Positions 33,673 through 41,350 of a DNA stretch of 64,000 nucleotides are shown here, piece by piece (the first letter of the stretch is position 1; the number at the start of each line of letters is the position of its first letter). The DNA comes from Streptomyces sp. M41(2017) (GTDB lineage Bacteria; Actinomycetota; Actinomycetes; Streptomycetales; Streptomycetaceae). The notes under the pieces are model-generated. The model was not told the origin of the DNA. It made no database searches and saw nothing but the letters and a program-made list of their open reading frames with translations. The translations under genes were made by a program, and so were the position numbers. Location of the stretch: NCBI RefSeq assembly GCF_002078175.1, contig NZ_MWFK01000001.1, positions 5,580,001 through 5,644,000 of the forward strand, in the 5' to 3' direction.

Positions 33673-34278
33673 GTGAGCGGACCACCGCCGTCCACGGCAC
33701 CGACGATGGACGACGCGGAGATCGTCGCGCAGTCGTTGGAGGAGCCGGAGCTGTTCGCCACGCTCTACGACCGCTACGCCCCCGATGTCCACCGCTACGC
33801 GGCCCGTCGCCTGGGCGACGCGGCCGCTGACGACATCACCGCCGACACCTTCCTGGTCGCCTTCCGGATCCGGTCCCGCTACGACCAGAGCCGCGCCAAC
33901 GCGCGCCCCTGGCTGTACGGCATCGCCGGGAACCTCATCGGCAAGCAGCGCCGCGCCGAGGTGCGGGCGCTCAGGGCGCTCGCCCGCACCGGCCACGACC
34001 CGCTCGCCGCGTCCGGGGGCTCCTTCTGGCCGGAGGACACCGACAGCCGGATCGCGGCGCAGGGCCCGCTGGCCGGCGCTCTGGCGGGACTGTCGGCGCC
34101 GGACCGGCACGTCCTGCTGCTCGTCGCCTGGGCCGAACTGACCTACCAGGAGGTCGCGGAGGCGTTGGGCATACCCGTCGGCACGGTTCGATCGCGGCTC
34201 AACCGGGCGCGACGCAAGGTACGTACGGCGCTGGGCGCCGATCCCACGTTCGTGATCGACACCGCGGAGGTGGCCTAG
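33673..34278 (+). CDS. ECF RNA polymerase sigma factor
   Basis: 201 residues from GTG 33673 behind AGGGGAAG. Region 2 is LYDRYAPDVHRYAARRLGD with ITADTFLVAF and RPWLYGIAGNLI; region 4 is LSAPDRHVLLLVAWAELTYQEVAEALGIPVGTVRSRLNRARRKVR. Its only close partner is the next gene, which starts 3 bases after its stop and encodes a CU044_5270-type membrane protein. This pairing is recurrent in actinobacteria, where the membrane protein probably regulates the sigma factor. Confidence 0.9.
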   Translation: MSGPPPSTAPTMDDAEIVAQSLEEPELFATLYDRYAPDVHRYAARRLGDAAADDITADTFLVAFRIRSRYDQSRANARPWLYGIAGNLIGKQRRAEVRALRALARTGHDPLAASGGSFWPEDTDSRIAAQGPLAGALAGLSAPDRHVLLLVAWAELTYQEVAEALGIPVGTVRSRLNRARRKVRTALGADPTFVIDTAEVA

Positions 34279-34280
34279 CC

Positions 34281-35246
34281 ATGGACGAGATGACCGAAGT
34301 GCGTGAGCTGCGCGCCCACACGCCGGTACCCGACCGAGGCCGGCTCGCACCGGGGCGGGCACGGCTCACCGAAGCCGTGCGAGCCAGGGAGTCGCGCCGC
34401 GCGGTGTGGCGACGGCGGGAGTTCGCGATCGTCGCGGTCGCGGCCGCGGTGACCGCCGTCGCCGTCGCCGCCACCCTGCTGGTGGGTGGGAAGGACGCCG
34501 GACGCGCGGTGCAGCCCGCAGCCACGCAGGGCGTGCGCTTCAAAGGAGTGAGCGCGGCGGAGTTCCTGCGGCGGGCCGCCGACGCGGTCCAGACTCAGCC
34601 GGACGGCACCGTTCCGACGGCGAAGCAATGGATCTACACCAAGTCGGTGCAGGAGCCTGAGAACAAGTCCAACAAACGCGTGGGCGCTGTGGAGAACTGG
34701 ATCCGCTACGACGGCTCCGCCAGCGCCTTCCGGTTGAGGAACAAGCCGCTCGACGTCACCAAGATGCACATGGAGAACGGCGGCGGGCGCGATGACCGCT
34801 CGCCACGTGAGATGTACCAGGTCCTCACCGTCCTGCCGGCCGACGGCAAGCAGACGCTGAAGGCGCTGCGCGAGCAGGATGCCGTCGCCGATTCCCAGGA
34901 GGTCTCACAGGCACGCAACGACTACTCCGAGATCAGAGTCCTGCTGTCGGCCGACGTGATGCCGGCCAACGGCCTGGCGTCTCTATACCGCGCCCTCGCA
35001 CTCCTGCCGGGCGGAGAGGTCACCGGCCACCTGGTCGACACCGCCGCCGGACGCCGGGTGATCGCCCTGAACTACTTCCGTGGGGAGAACTCCGCCACCG
35101 GCGAATCGATCCACGACCGGTGGCTGATCGACCCGAGGACCTACCGGATCGTCGGTAGCCAGATGATCTCGGCACGAGGCAAGGTCCTCGGCGGTGACTC
35201 GATCGTCACGACGGCTGTGGTGGACAAGGCGGGTGACCGCAACTGA
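34281..35246 (+). CDS. CU044_5270 family membrane protein, partner of the ECF sigma factor
   Basis: 321 residues: cytoplasmic N-terminus of about 45 residues with basic clusters, one membrane span (about 49-67, IVAVAAAVTAVAVAATLLVGG) and a large extracytoplasmic domain (about 75-321) containing KGVSAAEFLRRAADAVQ, YTKSVQEPE, YDGSAS and RWLIDPRTYRIVG. That order is characteristic of the CU044_5270 family, which is nearly always encoded next to an ECF sigma factor. It probably conveys an envelope signal; the mechanism is not established. Confidence 0.82.
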   Translation: MDEMTEVRELRAHTPVPDRGRLAPGRARLTEAVRARESRRAVWRRREFAIVAVAAAVTAVAVAATLLVGGKDAGRAVQPAATQGVRFKGVSAAEFLRRAADAVQTQPDGTVPTAKQWIYTKSVQEPENKSNKRVGAVENWIRYDGSASAFRLRNKPLDVTKMHMENGGGRDDRSPREMYQVLTVLPADGKQTLKALREQDAVADSQEVSQARNDYSEIRVLLSADVMPANGLASLYRALALLPGGEVTGHLVDTAAGRRVIALNYFRGENSATGESIHDRWLIDPRTYRIVGSQMISARGKVLGGDSIVTTAVVDKAGDRN

Positions 35247-35633
35247 CCGACCGCGATCCTGCGCGGTCCGCGCCACGGGGACGGGCCGCGCCACGGGGGG
35301 CCGGGCCACGGGGGGCCGGGCCACGGGGGGCCGGGCCACGGGGGCGGGGCCGCCCGTCTTCCGAGCCGCCGGGCGCGCGCTCCGCGAGCCCAGCGAGGGT
35401 TGTTGCGCTTGCCGCACGACACTGCTGTCCGCACGCCAGAGGCGCGACCGCGCTCTTCGGCGCGCTGTGCGGGTGCGCGGCGGCGGGAGACCGCCGCCGC
35501 GCACCGCTCCGTGCCCGACCCGCGGGGAAACCCTTGCCGTGTCCCCGGCCGGCCGTCGCCAAGGTGGTGATCCGACGACGCCCGGCCCCCTGGCCGGCCT
35601 GGAGACCGACGCCAGCAACCGTCGACCCTGACC
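35247..35633. other. Intergenic region with a G-rich minisatellite
   Basis: 387 bases with no supported gene. The left part is dominated by the 15-base repeat at 35291-35335; the right part is plain GC-rich sequence. Confidence 0.4.
35291..35335 (+). repeat. 15-base G-rich tandem repeat, three perfect copies
   Basis: CCACGGGGGGCCGGG occurs three times in a row, with degenerate copies on both sides (about 35272-35352). The runs of six G are spaced so that a G-quadruplex on the plus strand is possible. It is outside any supported gene, 45 bases after the CU044_5270 gene. Confidence 0.9.
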
Positions 35634-35801
35634 ATGACCGGGTGGGAACTCACCCGTCTTCCGGTGCGTGACGGGCCCGCGCTGTTCCGCCTCTTCCAGG
35701 GCGAGGCCTTCTTCCTCGTCCGTACCGAACGGGCCTGCCCAGCAGGGGCGTTGCTGGTGATGCCCGTCGTCGTGCGGCAGGGCCGCGGGCAGAACGCCTG
35801 A
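35634..35801 (+). CDS. Possible 55-residue protein
   Basis: ATG 35634 to TGA 35799-35801 gives MTGWELTRLPVRDGPALFRL, then FQGEAFFLVRTERACPA and a hydrophobic tail. Composition is protein-like, with no strong ribosome-binding site. It could be a small gene or the tail of a decayed one. It is convergent with the hydrolase ending at 35821. Confidence 0.3.
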   Translation: MTGWELTRLPVRDGPALFRLFQGEAFFLVRTERACPAGALLVMPVVVRQGRGQNA

Positions 35802-35820
35802 GGGCGTCCGGCGCCGGTTG

Positions 35821-37008
35821 CTATCCGGCCATGTACTCGATCTCGGGGTAGCGCGGCGAAGCCCCCCACAACAGATGCCCGGCGTCCGGGCGGCCGCGCA
35901 GCTGAAGATCGAAGAAGGCCCGCACGGTCGCCCGCACGGCAGCCACAGCCCGGTCGGCGGGGATCGGGCCGATCTGCAGCGTATTGCGTACTGCCTCGGG
36001 GAGCTTGGGGGCGATGGCCACGAGGTCGGTGAAGCAGTTGTGGTCGGCTTCCGTGAGCCGCAGACAGCGGTGCCAGTCGCTCAGGTGCGCCCAGAACGGT
36101 GGCCAGGTCTCGTCTTCGTTCAGCCCGTCGTGGACCACCGTGTCCATCAGCAGGAACGGCCGGTCAAGACCGTGCTTGACCACCGGCCCGTACAGCGCGC
36201 CGTCCAGATTGACGCCGGCCCGCACCCGCTTGTCCAGATACATCAGCGCCGCCGACGCTGCTCCGCCCCGGGAGTGCCCGAAAGCGCCGACCCGCCTGAG
36301 ATCCAGCGTCCCGCGCAGCCCGCGCGGGAGCGGACGCCCCTCGGCGTCGGGGTTGCCGCCCCGCTCCAGCACGGTCAGTTGGTCGAGAACGAACCGCATG
36401 TCGGCGGCGCGCACCGCGACCGCGGCCGTGCGGGCCTCGTCGCTGGCGTCGTCGGGGCGATTGACGACCACGCGGCCGTCCGGGAACTCCACCTCGCCCG
36501 AATCGTAGGGATGGTCGATCGCGACCACGACATAGCCCCAGGACGCCAGTTCCTCGATGACCAGCGTGTTGAACGTGCGGTCCGCGTTGTATCCCGGCGA
36601 GTGGAGCAGCACCGGCCGGCGGCCGGGCCGGACCGGCGCGCGGTTGGCACTGTGGGTCGTCGGCAGCGCGTAGCCGTCCACCGCGCCCCCGAAGCGTGCT
36701 TTCAGGGCCCGCTCGGCACCAGCGGGAAGCCAGGGGAACATCGCGCGGTCACGCACGTCGGCAGCCGGGTACGTCACGGTCACCATCACTTCGCGTGGCT
36801 GCCCCGACCAGGGGTCGGTCCGCGACGGGTCGACCAGGTGCAGCTCTACTGCGCCCACCGGCGCGGGACCGGTCGGCCCGGCCAGCCGGAGGGGGATGAG
36901 ACCGGCCGCCACTGAGGGCGTGGACACCGACAGGGGAACGGCGGTCGCGGCGGCCACCGCGAGTCCACCGGCTATGAGGGAACGGCGATTCGGGCGTACG
37001 GGAGGCAC
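35821..37008 (-). CDS. Tat-exported lipase / PAF-acetylhydrolase-like alpha/beta hydrolase
   Basis: 395 residues from GTG 37008, with GGAAGGAG just upstream. The N-terminus has a twin-arginine signal (NRRSLIAGGLAVAAA). The catalytic elbow is GHSRGG (in RRVGAFGHSRGGAASAAL), preceded by VVVAIDHPYDSGEVEFPDGR, typical of the platelet-activating-factor acetylhydrolase/dienelactone hydrolase group; the acid and His follow in LLMDTVVHDG and the DHNCFTD segment. It should hydrolyse esters outside the cell. An earlier in-frame ATG at 37089 would put 27 extra residues before the signal peptide and is rejected. Confidence 0.85.
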   Translation of the reverse strand: MPPVRPNRRSLIAGGLAVAAATAVPLSVSTPSVAAGLIPLRLAGPTGPAPVGAVELHLVDPSRTDPWSGQPREVMVTVTYPAADVRDRAMFPWLPAGAERALKARFGGAVDGYALPTTHSANRAPVRPGRRPVLLHSPGYNADRTFNTLVIEELASWGYVVVAIDHPYDSGEVEFPDGRVVVNRPDDASDEARTAAVAVRAADMRFVLDQLTVLERGGNPDAEGRPLPRGLRGTLDLRRVGAFGHSRGGAASAALMYLDKRVRAGVNLDGALYGPVVKHGLDRPFLLMDTVVHDGLNEDETWPPFWAHLSDWHRCLRLTEADHNCFTDLVAIAPKLPEAVRNTLQIGPIPADRAVAAVRATVRAFFDLQLRGRPDAGHLLWGASPRYPEIEYMAG

Positions 37009-37694
37009 TGCACTCCTTCCGCGGCCGGATCCTGGGCGCACTGCGAAAATGGTAAAGAGAACGCCATCGTCCGACCTGCTCATCGTCAAGTTCCTTAAAG
37101 GCTAGGTCATTTGGCGCCGAAAGCCCGATCAATTATCGGTTCACACCGTTCTCTTACCGGTGAACGCAGTCCTGCGTGGGGCCACCGGAGGGCGCGCTGC
37201 GACTTCGACGTCGTCCCGTCGGTGTCGGTCGGGCCGGCCCCGCTTGGCGGTCCCGGGCGCCCCTGCCCAGGTGGCTTTCCGGCGCCCCCGCGGGGTGGGT
37301 GGATCGGTCAGTGGCGGCGTCCGAATCACGCGTTTCGGGTCGTCAACCTGTCGCCGCGGTGCTCTTCCACCGGTACTTCGGGTCGAGGCACGGCCTGCTC
37401 GCTGTTCCGAGGGGCGCGCGGCCGCGTAGGCGTGCGTCGTGGGCCATGCCCGCGAGGCGTTCGTCCTGGAACCCGACCGCGCCGCTGGGCGGTTGATGGG
37501 GATCTTCGTGACACCGGGACCGTTGACGACCGCGGCCGATGCGACGGCGACCCGCTTGCGACGCTGCCCGGATGCCCGCCGACCGCGCCCGCGCGGGACC
37601 ACGCACGGAAGAAGTTCACGCGAAAGGGTGGCGGAGGAGAAACAACTCGAAATTCCGGTAGAAGATGGGACATTCCTCAACCGGAAGGACTTCC
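37009..37694. other. Intergenic region, possible decayed TetR gene
   Basis: 686 bases. One plus-strand frame near 37350-37400 reads LFHRYFGSRHGLLAV, very like the end of a TetR helix-turn-helix (YRYFGSKxGLL). No start, no complete domain and no continuous frame support it, so I treat it as a possible relic. Confidence 0.3.
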
Positions 37695-38153
37695 ATGCGT
37701 CTGATGCGGACCGCAGCCCTGATCTCCGCCACCGCGCTCGCCCTCCTGCTTCCCGCTGCCAACGCCCACGCCGCCGCCGTCGCCTGCGGCGGCTCCGTCT
37801 CCACTCGGGGTATCGCAGCCAACGGCTGCATCAGCGCCGAGAAGGGCAAGGAGGGGCGCATCTACACCCGCGACATCAAGGCCCACGTCGTTCTTCGCAA
37901 CACCAGCCCCCACGCCGCCCACGTCGAGTACGAAGCCTTCTTCCGCGTGGTCTCCGGCGGCCACTGGGTCAAGATCGGCAACGGACGCGCCCTCGTCCCC
38001 CGCCGTACGACCACCGGCCCCACCGAAATCGGCAGCACCACCCGCGTCTGCTTCGTCGTCAACGCCAAAGTCGAGATCCGCGTTCACGTCAAACCCGCGG
38101 GAGGCGCCTGGAGCAACTGGACCGGCGCCGCGACCTCTCAGTGCCAGACCTGA
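37695..38153 (+). CDS. Small secreted protein
   Basis: 152 residues from ATG 37695 after GGAAGGAC. Signal peptide 1-27 (RTAALISATALALLLPAANAHA). The mature protein of about 125 residues has four cysteines (CGG, NGC, RVCF and the terminal SQC), suited to two disulfides, and a beta-rich pattern with aromatic strands. No enzyme motif. It resembles small secreted beta proteins of Streptomyces whose function is unknown. Confidence 0.75.
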   Translation: MRLMRTAALISATALALLLPAANAHAAAVACGGSVSTRGIAANGCISAEKGKEGRIYTRDIKAHVVLRNTSPHAAHVEYEAFFRVVSGGHWVKIGNGRALVPRRTTTGPTEIGSTTRVCFVVNAKVEIRVHVKPAGGAWSNWTGAATSQCQT

Positions 38154-38472
38154 CCGCCACGTCGTCAGGCGCACGCCAGCCCCCGTGAAACCCCACGAAG
38201 CGGGTTCGATCACCCTCGGTCCCCCTGGGGGTCGTTCGACAGCACTGCGGCGGACCCGGCGACCGGGCAGGCCCTCGCGGGTTGACCGTGAAGCCGGCGG
38301 GTGAGGGCTGGCGACAGCTGACGCGGACGGGGCGGTCCTGACTGCATGCGCCCGGCGCTTTGCGCGGCCTATGCGCCGCCCTTCAGTCCGATGCAACACC
38401 AACGTCGGCGTCGGTGGCGTCCGAAGGGTCGGATGGTTTGCATGAAAATGCAGAAGCCTGCATACTCTACCT
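38154..38472. other. Intergenic region carrying the argG promoter
   Basis: 319 bases. The last 35 bases form the argG promoter and ARG box, listed separately. The rest is featureless apart from a short palindrome GGTCCCCCTGGGGGTC near 38219. Confidence 0.5.
38438..38466 (+). promoter_or_regulatory. argG promoter with overlapping ARG box
   Basis: TTGCAT (38438-38443) and CATACT (38461-38466) are spaced by 17 bases, as a housekeeping promoter should be. Six bases separate the -10 from the ATG, which implies a transcript starting at or next to the start codon. The inverted repeat TGCAT-N4-ATGCA (38439-38452) overlaps the -35 and matches the Streptomyces ARG box, so bound ArgR should block polymerase when arginine is abundant. 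Confidence 0.75.
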
Positions 38473-39921
38473 ATGTCCAAGGTTCTCACCTCACTGCCCT
38501 CCGGCGAGCGCGTCGGCATCGCCTTCTCCGGCGGCCTCGACACCTCGGTCGCCGTCGCCTGGATGCGCGACAAGGGTGCCGTCCCGTGCACCTATACCGC
38601 CGATATCGGCCAGTACGACGAGCCGGACATCGCTTCGGTGCCCGGGCGGGCAAAGATGTACGGCGCCGAGATCGCACGCCTGGTCGACTGCCGTGCGGCC
38701 TTGGTCGAGGAGGGCCTCGCCGCGCTGGCCTGCGGCGCCTTCCACATCCGCTCGGGCGGGCGCGCATATTTCAACACCACGCCGCTCGGCCGCGCCGTCA
38801 CCGGCACCCTGCTGGTCCGGGCGATGCTCGAGGACGACGTACAGATCTGGGGCGACGGCTCGACGTTCAAGGGCAACGACATCGAGCGGTTCTACCGGTA
38901 CGGCCTGCTCGCCAACCCTCACCTGCGCATCTACAAGCCCTGGCTGGACGCGGACTTCGTCTCCGAACTCGGCGGCCGCAAGGAGATGTCGGAGTGGCTG
39001 CGAGCCCACGAGCTGCCCTACCGCGACAGCACCGAGAAGGCGTACTCGACGGACGCCAACATCTGGGGCGCCACGCACGAGGCCAAGACCCTGGAGCACC
39101 TGAACACCGGCGTCGAAACCGTGGAACCGATCATGGGCGCGCGATTCTGGGACCCCCAAGTGGAGATCCCTGTCGAGGACGTGACGATCGGCTTCGAGCA
39201 GGGCCGCCCGGCGACGATCAACGGCGAGGAGTTCGCCTCCCCGGTCGACCTGGTGATCGAGGCGAACGCGATCGGCGGCCGCCACGGCATGGGAATGTCG
39301 GACCAGATCGAAAACCGGATCATCGAGGCCAAGAGCCGCGGCATCTACGAAGCTCCCGGCATGGCTCTGCTGCACACCGCGTACGAGCGCCTCGTCAACG
39401 CGATCCACAACGAGGACACCCTCGCCCACTATTACACCGAGGGACGGCGTCTGGGCCGGCTGATGTACGAAGGCCGCTGGCTCGACCCGCAGGCCCTGAT
39501 GGTGCGGGAGTCGCTGCAGCGATGGGTCGGCTCGGCGGTCACCGGCGAGGTCACCCTGCGGCTGCGGCGTGGGGAGGACTACTCGATCCTCGACACCACC
39601 GGCCCGGCGTTCAGCTACCACCCGGACAAGCTGTCGATGGAGCGCACCGAGGACTCGGCGTTCGGCCCGGTGGACCGGATCGGCCAGCTCACCATGCGCA
39701 ACCTCGACATCGCCGACTCGCGTGCCCGGCTCGAGCAGTACGCGGGCATCGGTATGGTCGGCACCGACCAGGCCGCGCTCGTCGGCGCCGCCCAGGCGGC
39801 CTCGACCGGGCTGATCGGCGCCATGTCGCAGGGCGGGTCCCAGGCCATCGCCTCACGCGGCGAGGTCTCCAGCGATGAGGAGATGCTCGACCGTGCCGCC
39901 ATGGAATCGGGCACCGACTGA
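38473..39921 (+). CDS. argG: Argininosuccinate synthase
   Basis: 482 residues of the longer (type 2) ArgG form. The PP-loop ATP site SGGLDTS is at 19-25; DIGQYDEPD, YFNTTPLGRAVTGTLLV, GDGSTFKGNDIERFYRYG and GRHGMGMSDQIENRIIEAKSRG complete the active site. It ligates citrulline and aspartate to argininosuccinate using ATP, the penultimate step of arginine synthesis. No ribosome-binding site precedes the ATG, fitting a leaderless message. It stands alone, away from other arg genes, and a strong terminator follows at 39944. Confidence 0.97.
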   Translation: MSKVLTSLPSGERVGIAFSGGLDTSVAVAWMRDKGAVPCTYTADIGQYDEPDIASVPGRAKMYGAEIARLVDCRAALVEEGLAALACGAFHIRSGGRAYFNTTPLGRAVTGTLLVRAMLEDDVQIWGDGSTFKGNDIERFYRYGLLANPHLRIYKPWLDADFVSELGGRKEMSEWLRAHELPYRDSTEKAYSTDANIWGATHEAKTLEHLNTGVETVEPIMGARFWDPQVEIPVEDVTIGFEQGRPATINGEEFASPVDLVIEANAIGGRHGMGMSDQIENRIIEAKSRGIYEAPGMALLHTAYERLVNAIHNEDTLAHYYTEGRRLGRLMYEGRWLDPQALMVRESLQRWVGSAVTGEVTLRLRRGEDYSILDTTGPAFSYHPDKLSMERTEDSAFGPVDRIGQLTMRNLDIADSRARLEQYAGIGMVGTDQAALVGAAQAASTGLIGAMSQGGSQAIASRGEVSSDEEMLDRAAMESGTD

Positions 39922-39943
39922 TCAGATCGACTTGCCGTTCTTC

Positions 39944-39978
39944 GTGAGGCCCCGACGGATTCACCGTCGGGGCCTCAC
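39944..39978 (+). terminator. Terminator after argG
   Basis: A perfect 15-base stem (GTGAGGCCCCGACGG and its complement) with loop ATTCA lies 22 bases after the stop. Confidence 0.9.
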
Positions 39979-40185
39979 GGGCGGGCGGGGCCGAGAGGCG
40001 GCCCTGTCGGCCACCGCACGCACTCGAGTCGACGAGCGCAGTCGGCACGGCCTGCCGGGCGTCGATCCGACCTGATGCGCGGCCGGAGGGGAATGCGTGA
40101 CGCGCCGGGTTCGGCCGGTCCGTCGTCGACGACGGTGTGTCTTCCTGACTGGTGACCGGTGACCGGTGATCCCTGCCCGCGCGCG

Positions 40186-40824
40186 TCAGCGGCGGACCAG
40201 CACCGCGTGCGTGACGGTCGGCGAGCCGACCAGCTCGGAAACCCGGTAGCCGTCGATCCCGTCACCCAGATTGTCGAACAGTCGCTCCCCGTGCCCGATG
40301 AGCATCGGCGCGATCGCCAGGTGGAGTTCGTCGATCAACCCGGCGCGCAGATACTGTTGGATGACCGCGGCGCCGCCGCCGATCCGGACGTCTTTGCCGC
40401 CGGCCGCGTCGAACGCGCGCTGGAGGACCGTCTCGAGCGGTTCGTCGGTGAAGTGGAAGGCTGTTCCGCCGGCCATCTCCAACGTCGGGCGCAGATGGTG
40501 GGTGTGCACGAAGACGTCGTGGTGGTACGTCGGGTTGTCGCCCCACCAGCCCTTCCAGGACTCGTCCACCCACGGCCCGCGCTGCGGCCCGAACATGTTC
40601 CGCCCCATGATCGTGGCACCGATGTTCTGATCGCCGCGGACGAAGTAGTCGACATCGACTCCGCTCTTCCCCGCGGCGGAGTCCTCCGCCGCCGAGACGA
40701 ACCAGCTGTGCAGGTCGTCACCCCAGCCGACGCCATCGCCGAACGGGGCGTCCAGTCGCTGGTTCGCGCCGGCCGCGAAGCCGTCGACGGAGATCGTCAC
40801 GTTGTGTACGCGGACCTTGGGCAT
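40186..40824 (-). CDS. Dihydrofolate reductase-family protein (RibD C-terminal type)
   Basis: 212 residues from ATG 40824 after GAGGTGAAGG. VHNVTISVDGFAAG is the family N-terminus, ATIMGRNMFGPQRGP the NADPH-binding region, and IGGGAAVIQQYLRAGLIDELHLAIAPMLIGHGERLFDNLG the C-terminal signature of the RibD-C/DHFR-like group of actinobacteria. It probably reduces a pteridine- or riboflavin-like or another small carbonyl substrate with NADPH; not the housekeeping DHFR. Confidence 0.85.
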   Translation of the reverse strand: MPKVRVHNVTISVDGFAAGANQRLDAPFGDGVGWGDDLHSWFVSAAEDSAAGKSGVDVDYFVRGDQNIGATIMGRNMFGPQRGPWVDESWKGWWGDNPTYHHDVFVHTHHLRPTLEMAGGTAFHFTDEPLETVLQRAFDAAGGKDVRIGGGAAVIQQYLRAGLIDELHLAIAPMLIGHGERLFDNLGDGIDGYRVSELVGSPTVTHAVLVRR

Positions 40825-41350
40825 GGCCTTCACCTCTCGTGTCGATGTCGCTCTCTCACCCCTGCGTCGAACAGAGCCTGCCTGGATCGACATCTCCGCG
40901 CACCTTCTCTGGGCAGCGGCGTCCTTCGTCCGGTGCGGTCCGGCCGTCAGCCAGGTCCGCGGAGGGGGAGCCCGGCACCATCTCGGTGACGAACGGCCCG
41001 ACTCGACGACCGTATCCGCCCCTTCCGGGTCGGTGCGTCGTCCCGTACGGACCGGCTCCACGGCGCGTGCGGGGCGTACGGTTCCGAACGCCTCCGCGCC
41101 CGCCGCAACACATGGGTGGCCCTCAGGAAGCGAGCCCTGACAGGCGCCCTCGCGTCCGGTGGCCCGCGCGGCTGCGCGAGCCAGCGGGAGATTGAGGCCA
41201 GACGGGATCAGCCCGGCCGGCGGTGGCGGGTTCATCGCGGAGTATTCGGGCCGTTGTCTCCCACCGCGGTGGCTTCAATGAGCAGCCCGGGCTCCTGTCT
41301 GGTGTCTGATGACGGTGATGCAGGGCGCGTGTCAGGAGGTGGGAGCGACA
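40825..41350. other. Intergenic region, no gene recognised
   Basis: 526 bases between divergent genes. Open frames on both strands lack conserved features; the last 20 bases are the strong ribosome-binding site of the fusion gene. Confidence 0.35.
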
